Shown piece by piece: positions 52,803-60,179 of a stretch of DNA of 64,000 bases. A program made the position numbers and the translations under genes. The stretch's first letter is position 1. Every line of letters begins with the position of its first letter. The notes under the pieces are model-generated. The model had not been told where the DNA came from, did not search any database, and saw only the letters and a program-made list of their open reading frames with translations. This DNA is from an uncultured Coriobacteriaceae bacterium (GTDB lineage: Bacteria; Actinomycetota; Coriobacteriia; Coriobacteriales; Atopobiaceae): positions 45,031 through 109,030 of the forward strand of contig CACYWP010000008.1 of assembly GCA_902778135.1 (NCBI GenBank), read 5' to 3'.

Positions 52803-53900
52803 ATGGAAGAGGTCCTGTATGTGCTGGGTCCTGTGTCTTCCCTGCTGGTGTGGCGGGCGGCTTCCCGCGGTGTCGTCGACATGCCCGTGCGCGATGGCCA
52901 CCAGCCGGATCTGCGGCGGAGCTATGCCCGCGTGCGCGACCTGCGGACGTTCTCCACCGTGCGTGCGCTGGGTGATGCAATCCTTGACGTCATTGTCGGA
53001 TCTGCGAGCAGGACGCACTACTGTCCCTCGCTCGAGATGATGGTGCTGCGGGGCACCCTGCCGCAGGACTCCTTCTGCTGGGTGGAGAATGGGCTGTACG
53101 TCTGCTCGCCGGAGTTGTGCCTGGTCTTGCTTGGGCGAGGGGGATGCACGTTGCATCTGGTGGAGCTTGCCTGCGAGCTGTGCGGGACCTACTCCATCGC
53201 GCACGACCAGAGCGGGTCGTTCGTCAACCGTCCCCAGCTGCTCAGCTGCGACCGAATGTGCGAGTACCTCGACGCGCTTGGGCCGTGTCACGGGTGCGCG
53301 GCAGCCAGAAAGGCCATCGCCCTGGCTGCCGATGGCTCGGACTCCCCGCGGGAGACCAGCATGTTCCTCTCTTTCACATTGCCTTCGAGCATGGGAGGGT
53401 TCGGCTTTCCCAAGCCCACGCTCAACGGTCGTATAGAGCTCTCCCGTGAGTCGCAGAAGGCCTTGGGCAAGTCCTACCTTGTGCCTGACGAGGTATACAG
53501 GGATGCCGATGGGCACATACTGGCGATTGCCGAATATGATGGGAAGCAGTACCACCTGCTCACATCGGATGCTGATGGCGAAGGTATGACCATAGATGTC
53601 GGCAAGGTGCTCTCCGACGACCAGCGCCGCGAGGTGATTCGCGACGAGGGGATCGACTTGGTAAGCGTGCGCACGGAAGACACCCTCGATTTCGAGAGAT
53701 TCGAGCAGAAGGCGATGCGACTGGGCCGACTCTTGGGAATCGAGGTGTCCAGCCAGAGCGGTCGGCTGCTGTCGAGACGCGCGAGTCTGTTCGCACGGCT
53801 GTTCGACACCAAAAGGTGGCATGACGAGCATGCGCTGCTGGCTCGGCTGGCGGGATACCGCCGGGAGATCCATCATCGCGCGCCTTTGGATGACGTGTAA
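52803..53900 (+). CDS. PD-(D/E)XK-like protein of unknown function (DUF559/Vsr-like C-terminal fold)
   Basis: The 365-residue protein has an N-terminal part to about residue 165 with ELACELCGTYS and several Cys. It then has a C-terminal part with SPRETSMFLSF (Glu184), GGFGFPKPTLN, DADG (Asp236), IAEYDGKQYH (Glu244, Asp246, Lys248) and RREVIRDEGIDLVSVR. That order of acidic residues is like DUF559/Vsr-type nuclease folds and the domain fused to AbiEi-like proteins. I believe similar proteins recur in Coriobacteriia as paralogues, from memory only. Function (repair nuclease, antitoxin-like or defence) is open. AAAGGAG lies seven bases before the ATG. It sits between repeat clusters. Confidence 0.6.
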   Translation: MEEVLYVLGPVSSLLVWRAASRGVVDMPVRDGHQPDLRRSYARVRDLRTFSTVRALGDAILDVIVGSASRTHYCPSLEMMVLRGTLPQDSFCWVENGLYVCSPELCLVLLGRGGCTLHLVELACELCGTYSIAHDQSGSFVNRPQLLSCDRMCEYLDALGPCHGCAAARKAIALAADGSDSPRETSMFLSFTLPSSMGGFGFPKPTLNGRIELSRESQKALGKSYLVPDEVYRDADGHILAIAEYDGKQYHLLTSDADGEGMTIDVGKVLSDDQRREVIRDEGIDLVSVRTEDTLDFERFEQKAMRLGRLLGIEVSSQSGRLLSRRASLFARLFDTKRWHDEHALLARLAGYRREIHHRAPLDDV

Positions 53901-53938
53901 CCATGCTGGAACGAATGGGTGTGCCATCGCAGGTACTG

Positions 53939-54097
53939 TTGTCTGCGTTCCCGGAAGAGTGTCACACGCTCCTGCGCAGAAAACGCCGTAGTTTGCGCAG
54001 TTCAAAGCGCAGACAACGCAAACCGCTCGGAAGTATCGCGACTAAGCGCAGACAACGGGACCAAAACGATCTCAAATCCGAAATAAAGCGCAGACAA
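53939..54097 (-). repeat. right cluster of GCGCAGACAAC repeats
   Basis: The gap between the nuclease-like gene and comF holds CGCAGACAA at 54008, 54047 and 54089 (period 39 and 42 bases) and one TTGTCTGCG on the other strand at 53939. Half-copies such as TGCGCAGAAAACG and TTTGCGCAG lie between. In one frame the copies spell KRRQ repeatedly, but I do not regard that frame as a gene. Confidence 0.75.
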
Positions 54098-54144
54098 TGG
54101 GCCGAAAGCCACCTGCCCAACGCACTCGATGGGGGAGGATCTCC

Positions 54145-54858
54145 ATGAGGGGGTGTGGCGCGGCGCTCGAGGAGCTGCTGTGGCCGACGCGCTGCGCGAT
54201 CTGCGACCAGCCGGGCGAGCTGCTCTGCGATCGGTGCCGCGCACATCTTCCCTGGATAGAGCAGCGCTATGCCTGTCCCAACTGCGGGGCGCCATTTGGT
54301 CAGCTGACCTGCACCCAATGCAAGGGTGGATGGCCCACGCGGTCCTGTGTCTGCGCATGGCCGCTGGCGGGTGCCGGGGCGTTGCTGGCCACCGGCCTGA
54401 AGGATGCGCACGAGCTGCGGCTGGCGCCCATCGTCGCCGCAGCCATCGCGACGGCGCTCGACGAGGCCTCTGCCTGGCCCGCCTCCGATGGTGCCGGGCG
54501 TTACGACCCGCCTTCGACCGATGCCCTCTGCTTCGTCCCGGCGACGCGGGCGGCCTATCGCCGTCGCGGCTTCGACCACATGGAGCTGGTGGCGCGGGAA
54601 TTGTCCTGGTTGCTGGGCCTGCCCCTGGCCGACGTGCTGGTGCGGGAGGAGGGTCTCGACCAGAGGCGGCTGGGGCGCGACGAGCGCTCCCGCAACCTCA
54701 TGGGCACCGTCGAGGTCACCGATGACGTAAGCGGCCTGCACCTGTTGCTTGTCGATGATGTGGTGACGACGGGAGCCTCGATGGAGGCATGCGCGACGGC
54801 GTTGCTCGGGCGAGGGGCCCGAGCGGTCAGTGCCTGCGCGCTCGCCCGCGTCTGGTGA
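54145..54858 (+). CDS. comF: ComF family protein (phosphoribosyltransferase domain)
   Basis: The 237-residue protein starts with a zinc finger (CAICDQPGELLCDRCR, then CPNCG...CTQCKG). It ends in a PRTase-type domain with the PRPP motif LLLVDDVVTTGAS. ComF/ComFC is needed for DNA uptake during competence in some bacteria; its exact reaction is unclear. ATG 54145 follows GGGGGAGGA. No other com genes are nearby, but comF next to hpf/raiA is a frequent arrangement. Confidence 0.9.
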   Translation: MRGCGAALEELLWPTRCAICDQPGELLCDRCRAHLPWIEQRYACPNCGAPFGQLTCTQCKGGWPTRSCVCAWPLAGAGALLATGLKDAHELRLAPIVAAAIATALDEASAWPASDGAGRYDPPSTDALCFVPATRAAYRRRGFDHMELVARELSWLLGLPLADVLVREEGLDQRRLGRDERSRNLMGTVEVTDDVSGLHLLLVDDVVTTGASMEACATALLGRGARAVSACALARVW

Positions 54859-54885
54859 GCCTTGTGCATCCGTTGGGCTGGTAGC

Positions 54886-54894
54886 TGGTATACT
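54886..54894 (+). promoter_or_regulatory. extended -10 promoter of the structured ncRNA
   Basis: TGG-TATACT (extended -10, hexamer 54889-54894) lies seven bases before the first paired base of the RNA at 54901. No good -35 is seen, as is acceptable for extended -10 promoters. Confidence 0.55.
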
Positions 54895-54900
54895 TCCTAT

Positions 54901-55163
54901 CGTCTCATTCAGGTCTGTGGTTGCGGGGTTGCATAGGCAGCCCCTAGTCCATGGCAGACGAGGCCCAAGGGATCCACGTAAGCCGCCGCGTGCGCGTGGC
55001 GACGATCATGGCTCGTCCTAGAGGTAAGTCGTACCGCCCGTCAGACGCAAGAGGCATCCGGCCTCGCGGGCGAGAGGGCCAGTAGTGAGGGCGCCACGGC
55101 GTGCCGAGCGAACGTCCCAGTGCGCGAGTGTGGGGGCAAAGACCAGGTCAGCTGGGTGAGACG
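54901..55163 (+). ncRNA. structured non-coding RNA between comF and hpf, candidate raiA-motif RNA
   Basis: The 359-base gap after comF has no credible protein but folds well. Its ends pair: CGTCTCATT (54901-54909) with GGTGAGACG (55155-55163), and GGTC (54912) with GACC (55141). Internal hairpins include GGGGTTGC-ATAG-GCAGCCCC (54925-54944), CGCCGCG-TGCG-CGTGGCG (54984-55001, perfect with one G-U), GACGAG (54957) with CTCGTC (55012), and GGCCTC/GAGGGCC (55060-55080). An extended -10 element lies just upstream. The RNA-comF-hpf(raiA) neighbourhood is the known setting of the raiA-motif RNA in Bacillota and Actinomycetota. I have not matched the consensus, so the family name is inference; a 5' leader/riboswitch for the next gene is the alternative. 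Confidence 0.55.
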
Positions 55164-55177
55164 CGAAGGATTGCAGG

Positions 55178-55198
55178 CGCGTGGCGGACGGCCGCGCG
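55178..55198 (+). terminator. hairpin between the ncRNA and the binding-protein gene
   Basis: An 8-bp stem CGCGTGGC / GCCGCGCG (5-base loop) lies between the ncRNA end and the start of the lipoprotein gene. It has no T-run; it may terminate the RNA or sit in the leader just before the GAAAGG ribosome site. Confidence 0.4.
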
Positions 55199-55217
55199 AG
55201 ACGGAAAGGTCGAAGGC

Positions 55218-56264
55218 ATGGCTCAGGGGACTTGGGGACGCGTTCGTGCGGCTGTTGCGGCTTTGGCGGTGACGACGGCGCTCACGGGATGCACGATTCC
55301 GTTCGTCAACATCGAGGTACCCATCGATCTACCGGACCTCTCGAGCATCAACCTGCCTGACCTGCCCGACATCGACCTCGAGAAGTTCAACATCCCGCGC
55401 TTCACGCTGCCGATCGGTGTGACGACCTCGGTGGAGGAGGCGCGCCAGAGCGTGCTGGCTGACAACGTCTCCACGCTGAGCGATGACGCGCTGGTGCTGC
55501 CCGGCTATCTGACGGTGGGTGTCAAGACGGGGACTTCGACGGCGCCCCTGTGCATCGAGGGCGAGGCTGGCAAGCTCATGGGCATGGACGTCGACATCGC
55601 CGCCGCGCTGGCCAGCGAGCTGGGCCTGAAGGTCCGCTACATCCCCGTCAGCGACGCTTCGTCACTGGGGCCCGAGGTTGACGTCATCATGAACGGCCGC
55701 ACCGACAACCCCGATGACATCACCATCGCAGGCACCTACGTCGAGGCAGCCATCTCCTTCTTCCACAAGGGCGACACGACCGTCTCCATCCCCACCGACC
55801 TGGGTGGCAAGAGCGTGGGCCTGCAGGGCGGCTCCCAGGCAGAGGCGATGCTCAACGGCACGGGCCTCAAGATGAGCCAGAAGACCTACGCCAACCTCAA
55901 CGAGGCCTTCGAGGGCCTGTCTGCCGGAGAGGTCGACTACGTGCTGTGCGAGGCCTATCCGGGCGCCTACCTCGCATCGCTGCACAAGGGCATCACCTTC
56001 GCGGGCTCGCTGGAGAGCCCCGTGACGGCAGGCGTCGCCGTGCGTACCTCCAATGCCGAGCTGACCAGCCAGCTGCAGACCGCCTTCGCCTCCATCTCCC
56101 AGAATGGCATCCTGGAGCTCATCCGCATGCGTTGGGTGGGGCAGATGCCCACGCTGACGATCGACTCCCAGATCCAGAACGTGCCCGCGGACGACACACC
56201 AGCCCCGGCCGAGAACGTCGACGACGGGTCGGATGCGGGCTCGATTGCCGTCACCGGACTGTAG
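55218..56264 (+). CDS. orphan amino-acid-binding lipoprotein (family 3 SBP)
   Basis: The 348-residue protein has a lipoprotein signal (AAVAALAVTTALTGC, Cys25), then a Pro/Asp/Leu-rich linker of about 65 residues with repeated LPDL/IDLP. The SBP fold follows: GYLTVGVKTGTSTAPLC, LMGMDVDIAAALASELGLKVRYI in essence, DVIMNGRTDNPDD, GGKSVGLQGGSQAEAML and VDYVLCEAYPGAYLA. No permease or ATPase gene is adjacent, so it may serve the transporter at 15-18 kb or another one, or act as a sensor. It has a long, structured region upstream and a strong terminator downstream. Confidence 0.85.
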   Translation: MAQGTWGRVRAAVAALAVTTALTGCTIPFVNIEVPIDLPDLSSINLPDLPDIDLEKFNIPRFTLPIGVTTSVEEARQSVLADNVSTLSDDALVLPGYLTVGVKTGTSTAPLCIEGEAGKLMGMDVDIAAALASELGLKVRYIPVSDASSLGPEVDVIMNGRTDNPDDITIAGTYVEAAISFFHKGDTTVSIPTDLGGKSVGLQGGSQAEAMLNGTGLKMSQKTYANLNEAFEGLSAGEVDYVLCEAYPGAYLASLHKGITFAGSLESPVTAGVAVRTSNAELTSQLQTAFASISQNGILELIRMRWVGQMPTLTIDSQIQNVPADDTPAPAENVDDGSDAGSIAVTGL

Positions 56265-56294
56265 GGGTCTGCGGCCAAAAGCCAGAGCGCGACG

Positions 56295-56327
56295 GTGCCC
56301 CCTCGTCAGAACGGACGAGGGGGGCAC
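56295..56327 (+). terminator. terminator of the orphan SBP gene
   Basis: A 13-bp stem GTGCCCCCTCGTC / GACGAGGGGGGCAC (one extra G) is followed by GTCTTTGTC, 30 bases past the stop. Confidence 0.8.
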
Positions 56328-56512
56328 GTCTTTGTCCCAGCCGTCTGGCTGCCCTCCTGCGTACCGCTTGCCGAGTGGGTGCGAAGGCGTCGCTGCGGCG
56401 ATGCGCCACTCGGCGAATAGGCGTAGCGCGGATTTCCGATTCGGTATGTACTTTATACAAGGCGTGAAGCCACTCAGCCTTCAAGGACCACACACGACGT
56501 TAGGAGGCATCG

Positions 56513-57109
56513 ATGGTTGACATCAAGATCTCGGGTCGCAAGATGAGCGTCAGCGATGGGATGCGCGAGCGGGTCAACGAGAAGATCGGCGAAGCCCTTC
56601 GGGTGTTCGAGGTCCAGCCCATGACCTGCGACGTGGTGTTGAGGGTCGACAAGAATCCCTCCAACCCCGACCGCAGGACCTGCGAGGTCACGGTTTACGT
56701 GCGCGACAGCGTCGTGCGCGTCACGGCCAGCTCCAACGACATGAACGTGGCGATCGACGATGCCGCCGACAAGGTCGAGCGTCAGCTGCGCAAGTACAAG
56801 ACCAAGGTCGTCGACAAGCGCAAGCGCTCGCCGCGCGGCCTGGCCCATCCCGAGCTTGAGGCCGTCACCGCCGAGAACCTCGCCGACCTCATCGAACCTG
56901 CCGACGAGGACGACCAGCTGGTGCGCGAGAAGATCATCGAGCTGACGCCTATGACGGAGGAGGAGGCCCTCGTCCAGACCGATCTGCTTGGTCACGATTT
57001 CTATGTTTTCGAAAATGCGACGACTGGCCTCGTGAACGTCATCTATCACCGTCATAATGGTGGATACGGCATAATAAAGCCGCGTATCGAGAGCGAGGAC
57101 GACGAGTAG
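56513..57109 (+). CDS. hpf: ribosome hibernation-promoting factor, long form (HPF/RaiA)
   Basis: HPF binds the 30S mRNA channel and dimerises 70S ribosomes into inactive 100S particles in stationary phase. The 198-residue length and two parts fit the long form: an N-terminal YfiA domain (IKISGRKMSVSDGMRERVNEKI in two blocks, DKVERQLRKYKTKVVD) and the C-terminal dimerisation domain (EALVQTDLLGHDFYVFENATTG). AGGAGG lies five bases before the ATG. A TATACA hexamer (56454-56459) is the likely -10. It lies one gene downstream of the structured ncRNA. Confidence 0.95.
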   Translation: MVDIKISGRKMSVSDGMRERVNEKIGEALRVFEVQPMTCDVVLRVDKNPSNPDRRTCEVTVYVRDSVVRVTASSNDMNVAIDDAADKVERQLRKYKTKVVDKRKRSPRGLAHPELEAVTAENLADLIEPADEDDQLVREKIIELTPMTEEEALVQTDLLGHDFYVFENATTGLVNVIYHRHNGGYGIIKPRIESEDDE

Positions 57110-57140
57110 AGCGGCGTCCTCCATAGAGATTGCGAGCACC

Positions 57141-58175
57141 ATGGAGCAGGACGTCAAGTCGTATGACACCATCTCTGATGCAATAGGGCAAGACAGCGCC
57201 ACGGCCGACGTGTCGAACGTCGGCCGCGCGTATCACCGCCAGCGGACCTGCAGGGTCATCGTCGACTCGCCGGGCGACTTCTCGCTGGAGGTCGCACGTC
57301 TGCTGGGGGTGCGGGTCATCCCCTTCAGCTACGTGACCCCCGAGGGCGAGTTCCTCGACGACCTGTGGGAGACGCGCGACCCGCACGACTTCTACGAATA
57401 CATGCGCAAGAACCCCGACGTGCGCATCACGACGGCTGCCGTCACGCCGGGCCGTTACATGGAGATCTTCGAGGAGGAGCTGGCAGAGGGACTGCCGGTG
57501 CTCTACCTGGGATTCACGGGCGGGCTCTCGTCCTCGATCGACTCCGCGCGCCAGGCGGCGAAGGCCATCATGGACGCACGCCCCGAGTCCAAGATCTACG
57601 TCCTGGACAACCTGTGCCCCTCGATGGCGGCAGAGCTCCTGGCACTCGAGGTCGTACGCCAGGCGGCCGAGGGGCTGACGGCCGAGGAGCTCTACTACTG
57701 GGCCAAGGACGCACGCTACTTCATCCAGGGCTACTTCACGCTGGACAGCCTGCACTGGCTGGGCCTGGGTGGCCGCATCCCGCCCACGGCGGCCAACGTC
57801 GGTGGCAAGCTGGACATCAAGCCCGAGCTGACCTACGACCGCACAGGTGCGCTGTCCCTGCGTGGCATGTGCCGTGGGCGCAAGAAGGCGCTGCGTGCCA
57901 TACTCCAGGACTTCCGCGACAACTACGTCCACGACACGTTCCTGCCCATCGGCATCGCCTCGGCCGACGCCGAGAAGGATGCCGACTGGTTGGAGGCCCA
58001 GATTCGCAAGGAGAAGGGTTGCGAGGACGTCGTCGTACTGCGCAGCACCATTTCGCCGGTCATCGGTAGCCATGTGGGACCCGGCATGGTCGCCATAGCC
58101 TTCTGGGGCACCGACCGCCGCGAGAAGCTGTCGCTGACCGACCGCATCGCTCGCAAGGTACGTGGCGCGCAGTAG
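57141..58175 (+). CDS. DegV family protein (second copy)
   Basis: The 344-residue protein has a 35-residue N-terminal extension, then DegV motifs: CRVIVDSPGDF, VRITTAAVTPGRY, LGFTGGLSSS, LDNLCPSMAAELL and LDSLHWLGLGGRIPPTA...LDIKPEL. DegV/FakB proteins bind fatty acids for FakA. Compared with the copy at 26.4 kb the start differs and the loop has VDSPGD for TDSGTN, so a different ligand preference is plausible. It follows hpf by 31 bases. Confidence 0.88.
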   Translation: MEQDVKSYDTISDAIGQDSATADVSNVGRAYHRQRTCRVIVDSPGDFSLEVARLLGVRVIPFSYVTPEGEFLDDLWETRDPHDFYEYMRKNPDVRITTAAVTPGRYMEIFEEELAEGLPVLYLGFTGGLSSSIDSARQAAKAIMDARPESKIYVLDNLCPSMAAELLALEVVRQAAEGLTAEELYYWAKDARYFIQGYFTLDSLHWLGLGGRIPPTAANVGGKLDIKPELTYDRTGALSLRGMCRGRKKALRAILQDFRDNYVHDTFLPIGIASADAEKDADWLEAQIRKEKGCEDVVVLRSTISPVIGSHVGPGMVAIAFWGTDRREKLSLTDRIARKVRGAQ

Positions 58176-58194
58176 CGGCAGGGCGGGAGAAAAC

Positions 58195-59184
58195 ATGACG
58201 CAAGACAAGGCCCGTTCGGTCGCCTTCGTGGGGACCGGCATCATGGGTGCCCCGATTGCGGGACACCTGCTGGATGCGGGATATCGCCTGACCGTGCACA
58301 ACCGTACGCGCGAGAAGGCTGACGAGCTGGTCGCGCGGGGTGCCCGCTGGGCCGACAGCCCGGCAGAGGCCGCGCGTGACGCGGACGTCGTCTTCACGAT
58401 GCTGGGGTATCCCCAGGATGTCGAGGACGTCTACCTTGCCACCGACGGGCTGCTGAGGGCGGCGAAGCCAGGCGCCTGGCTCATCGACCTCACGACCAGC
58501 TCGCCCCAGCTGGCGCGTGACATCCACGATGCTGCCGAGGCCTGGGACAAGCACGCCTTCGACTGCCCGGTCACCGGCGGGGACCAGGGGGCCATCGCCG
58601 GCACCCTCACGCTGATCGCCGGCATCTCGGAGAGGGATGCCCAGCCGGTCGTTCCGCCGCTGCAGGCCTTCTCGTCGCACATCTACTGGTTCGACCAGCC
58701 CGGTGCCGGCCAGGTTGCCAAGCTCTGCAACCAGATCTCGGTGGCGGCGTGCCTGGCGGGTGCCGCCGAGCTGCTGGCACTGGCCGAGGAGGCGGGCCTC
58801 TCGCCCGAGGTGGTCTCAAGGATGGTCGGTGCGGGCATGGGCGGTTCCGCCCAGCTCGAACGCGTGGCACCGCGTGCGCTGGAGGGCGACTACGAGCCTG
58901 GCTTCATGGCCGAGCACCTGCGCAAGGACTTGGGGCTGGCGCTCGAGGTGGCGGACGACCTGCAGCTCAGCCTGCCTGCCACCCAGACCTCGCTCAACCT
59001 GGTCGACATGCTCTGCCAGATTGGTGGCGCTCGAAAGGGCACCCAGGCGCTCTCCCTGCTCTATGCCAACGAGGCCGATGCCGTGGCGGCAGGGCTCGAC
59101 TGGTCGCTGATGCCCGCGGACGACGGCCAGGGGCCGGACAGTCCCGCGCGCCAGCGCTATTTCGTCGACCCCCGCCAGATCTGA
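58195..59184 (+). CDS. NAD(P)-dependent oxidoreductase of the 3-hydroxyisobutyrate dehydrogenase family
   Basis: The 329-residue beta-hydroxyacid dehydrogenase has the nucleotide-binding VAFVGTGIMGAPIAGHLL (residues 9-26), HNRTREKADEL, the substrate region DCPVTGGDQGA and the catalytic lysine in GAGQVAKLCNQ. Substrate could be 3-hydroxyisobutyrate, tartronate semialdehyde or succinic semialdehyde type; the sequence alone does not say. It lies 19 bases after the DegV gene. A small hairpin TACGGGC-GGA-GCCCGTA (59197-59213) follows. Confidence 0.87.
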   Translation: MTQDKARSVAFVGTGIMGAPIAGHLLDAGYRLTVHNRTREKADELVARGARWADSPAEAARDADVVFTMLGYPQDVEDVYLATDGLLRAAKPGAWLIDLTTSSPQLARDIHDAAEAWDKHAFDCPVTGGDQGAIAGTLTLIAGISERDAQPVVPPLQAFSSHIYWFDQPGAGQVAKLCNQISVAACLAGAAELLALAEEAGLSPEVVSRMVGAGMGGSAQLERVAPRALEGDYEPGFMAEHLRKDLGLALEVADDLQLSLPATQTSLNLVDMLCQIGGARKGTQALSLLYANEADAVAAGLDWSLMPADDGQGPDSPARQRYFVDPRQI

Positions 59185-59261
59185 ACGACACCTTCCTACG
59201 GGCGGAGCCCGTATGGACGCGCCGGTAGGGTTCGGCGCACAAGGAAAGGACCTAGCACTAC

Positions 59262-60038
59262 ATGAGTGAGACAACCCAGAGCTCGATGGCGGTTCTCATC
59301 GACTATGAGAACCTCGCCCTCGGAACGGGGAGGAGAAAGCGCAACGGACACCAGGAGGCAGGCCCCAAGCCCGATGTCAAGCGCATCCTGGAGCGACTGG
59401 TGGACAAGGGCCGCATCACGGCGAAGCGCGCCTACTGCGACTGGCAGCGCTTCTCGGACGCCATCACGCCCCTGCACGAGCTGGGCATCGAGCTGATCGA
59501 GATACCCGACCGCGCCTATACCGGCAAGAACTCGGCCGACATCCGCCTGGCCGTCGACGCCATGGAGATCTGCCTGACGAAGGACCACATCGACACCTTC
59601 GCCATCCTCTCGGGCGACTCGGACTTCTCGCCGCTCGTCTCCAAGCTCAAGGAGTTTGGCAAGACGGTCATCGGCGTGGGCATGAAGGAGGCGACCAGCT
59701 CGCTTTTGACCGAGGTCTGCGACGAGTTCCTGTTCTACGAGGACATCGTCAGCGACGGGCGCATACCCTCGTTCGAGGGCAAGGTGTCGCAGGAGAAGTA
59801 TCCCTGCTACCAGCTGCTGTTCGAGACGATTGACGCCCTGCAGGGCGAGAGCGACAGCCAGATGCTGGCGTCGCGTCTGAAGGACACGATGAAGCGCAAG
59901 CGCCCCCAGTTCTCGGAGCGCAGCTACGGCTACCGCTCGTTCAGCATGCTGCTGCGCGAGGCGGCCAAGCTGGGCTTCATCACCATCCATCAGGACGAGA
60001 GGAGCGGGACCGTCATGGTCGACGGCTTCTCCGAGTAG
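59262..60038 (+). CDS. NYN domain ribonuclease-like protein with C-terminal OST-HTH/LOTUS domain
   Basis: The 258-residue protein has a PIN-like NYN (LabA/DUF88) domain: AVLIDYENLAL with the first Asp (about 13), KNSADIRLAVDAMEI with central acidic residues and FAILSGDSDFSPLVSKL with the Asp pair. A winged-helix OST-HTH/LOTUS domain follows from about 172 to the end (LFETIDALQ..., SYGYRSFSMLLREAAKLGFI in part). This combination suggests RNA binding plus RNA cleavage. AAAGGA precedes the ATG. Targets are unknown. A GC-rich hairpin (60047-60074) follows. Confidence 0.85.
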   Translation: MSETTQSSMAVLIDYENLALGTGRRKRNGHQEAGPKPDVKRILERLVDKGRITAKRAYCDWQRFSDAITPLHELGIELIEIPDRAYTGKNSADIRLAVDAMEICLTKDHIDTFAILSGDSDFSPLVSKLKEFGKTVIGVGMKEATSSLLTEVCDEFLFYEDIVSDGRIPSFEGKVSQEKYPCYQLLFETIDALQGESDSQMLASRLKDTMKRKRPQFSERSYGYRSFSMLLREAAKLGFITIHQDERSGTVMVDGFSE

Positions 60039-60046
60039 CGATTGAC

Positions 60047-60074
60047 GCGGGCCCACCGGCCATGCCGGTCCCGC
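60047..60074 (+). terminator. hairpin after the NYN gene
   Basis: GCGGG...CCCGC encloses ACCGGC-CAT-GCCGGT, nine bases past the stop. No T-run. Confidence 0.5.
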
Positions 60075-60179
60075 ATGATGGAGTGACCCCGGCATATGAC
60101 CGGGATGCCTGCGGCCGCGCTATGGCCGGCAGGGGCAGAGGCCGACCCAGCGGGCCGGCACCACAGAGAGGAGACCCAC

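Noticed and set aside
51873..54097. CRISPR array
   Set aside because: The conserved unit is only about 12 bases, spacing varies from 39 to 72, copies occur in both orientations and no cas genes are in the window.
53903..54148. Small basic protein with repeated KRRQ
   Set aside because: The frame simply translates the GCGCAGACAA repeat. It lacks a ribosome site and overlaps the comF start; the opposite cluster gives the same KRRQ in another frame, which points to DNA-level repetition.
54901..55163. RNase P RNA, tmRNA, SRP RNA or 6S RNA for the structured segment
   Set aside because: The diagnostic GAGGAAAGTCC of RNase P, the tRNA-like ends of tmRNA and the SRP loop motif are all absent. The overall fold is a closed multi-branched RNA rather than the single long bubble hairpin of 6S RNA.
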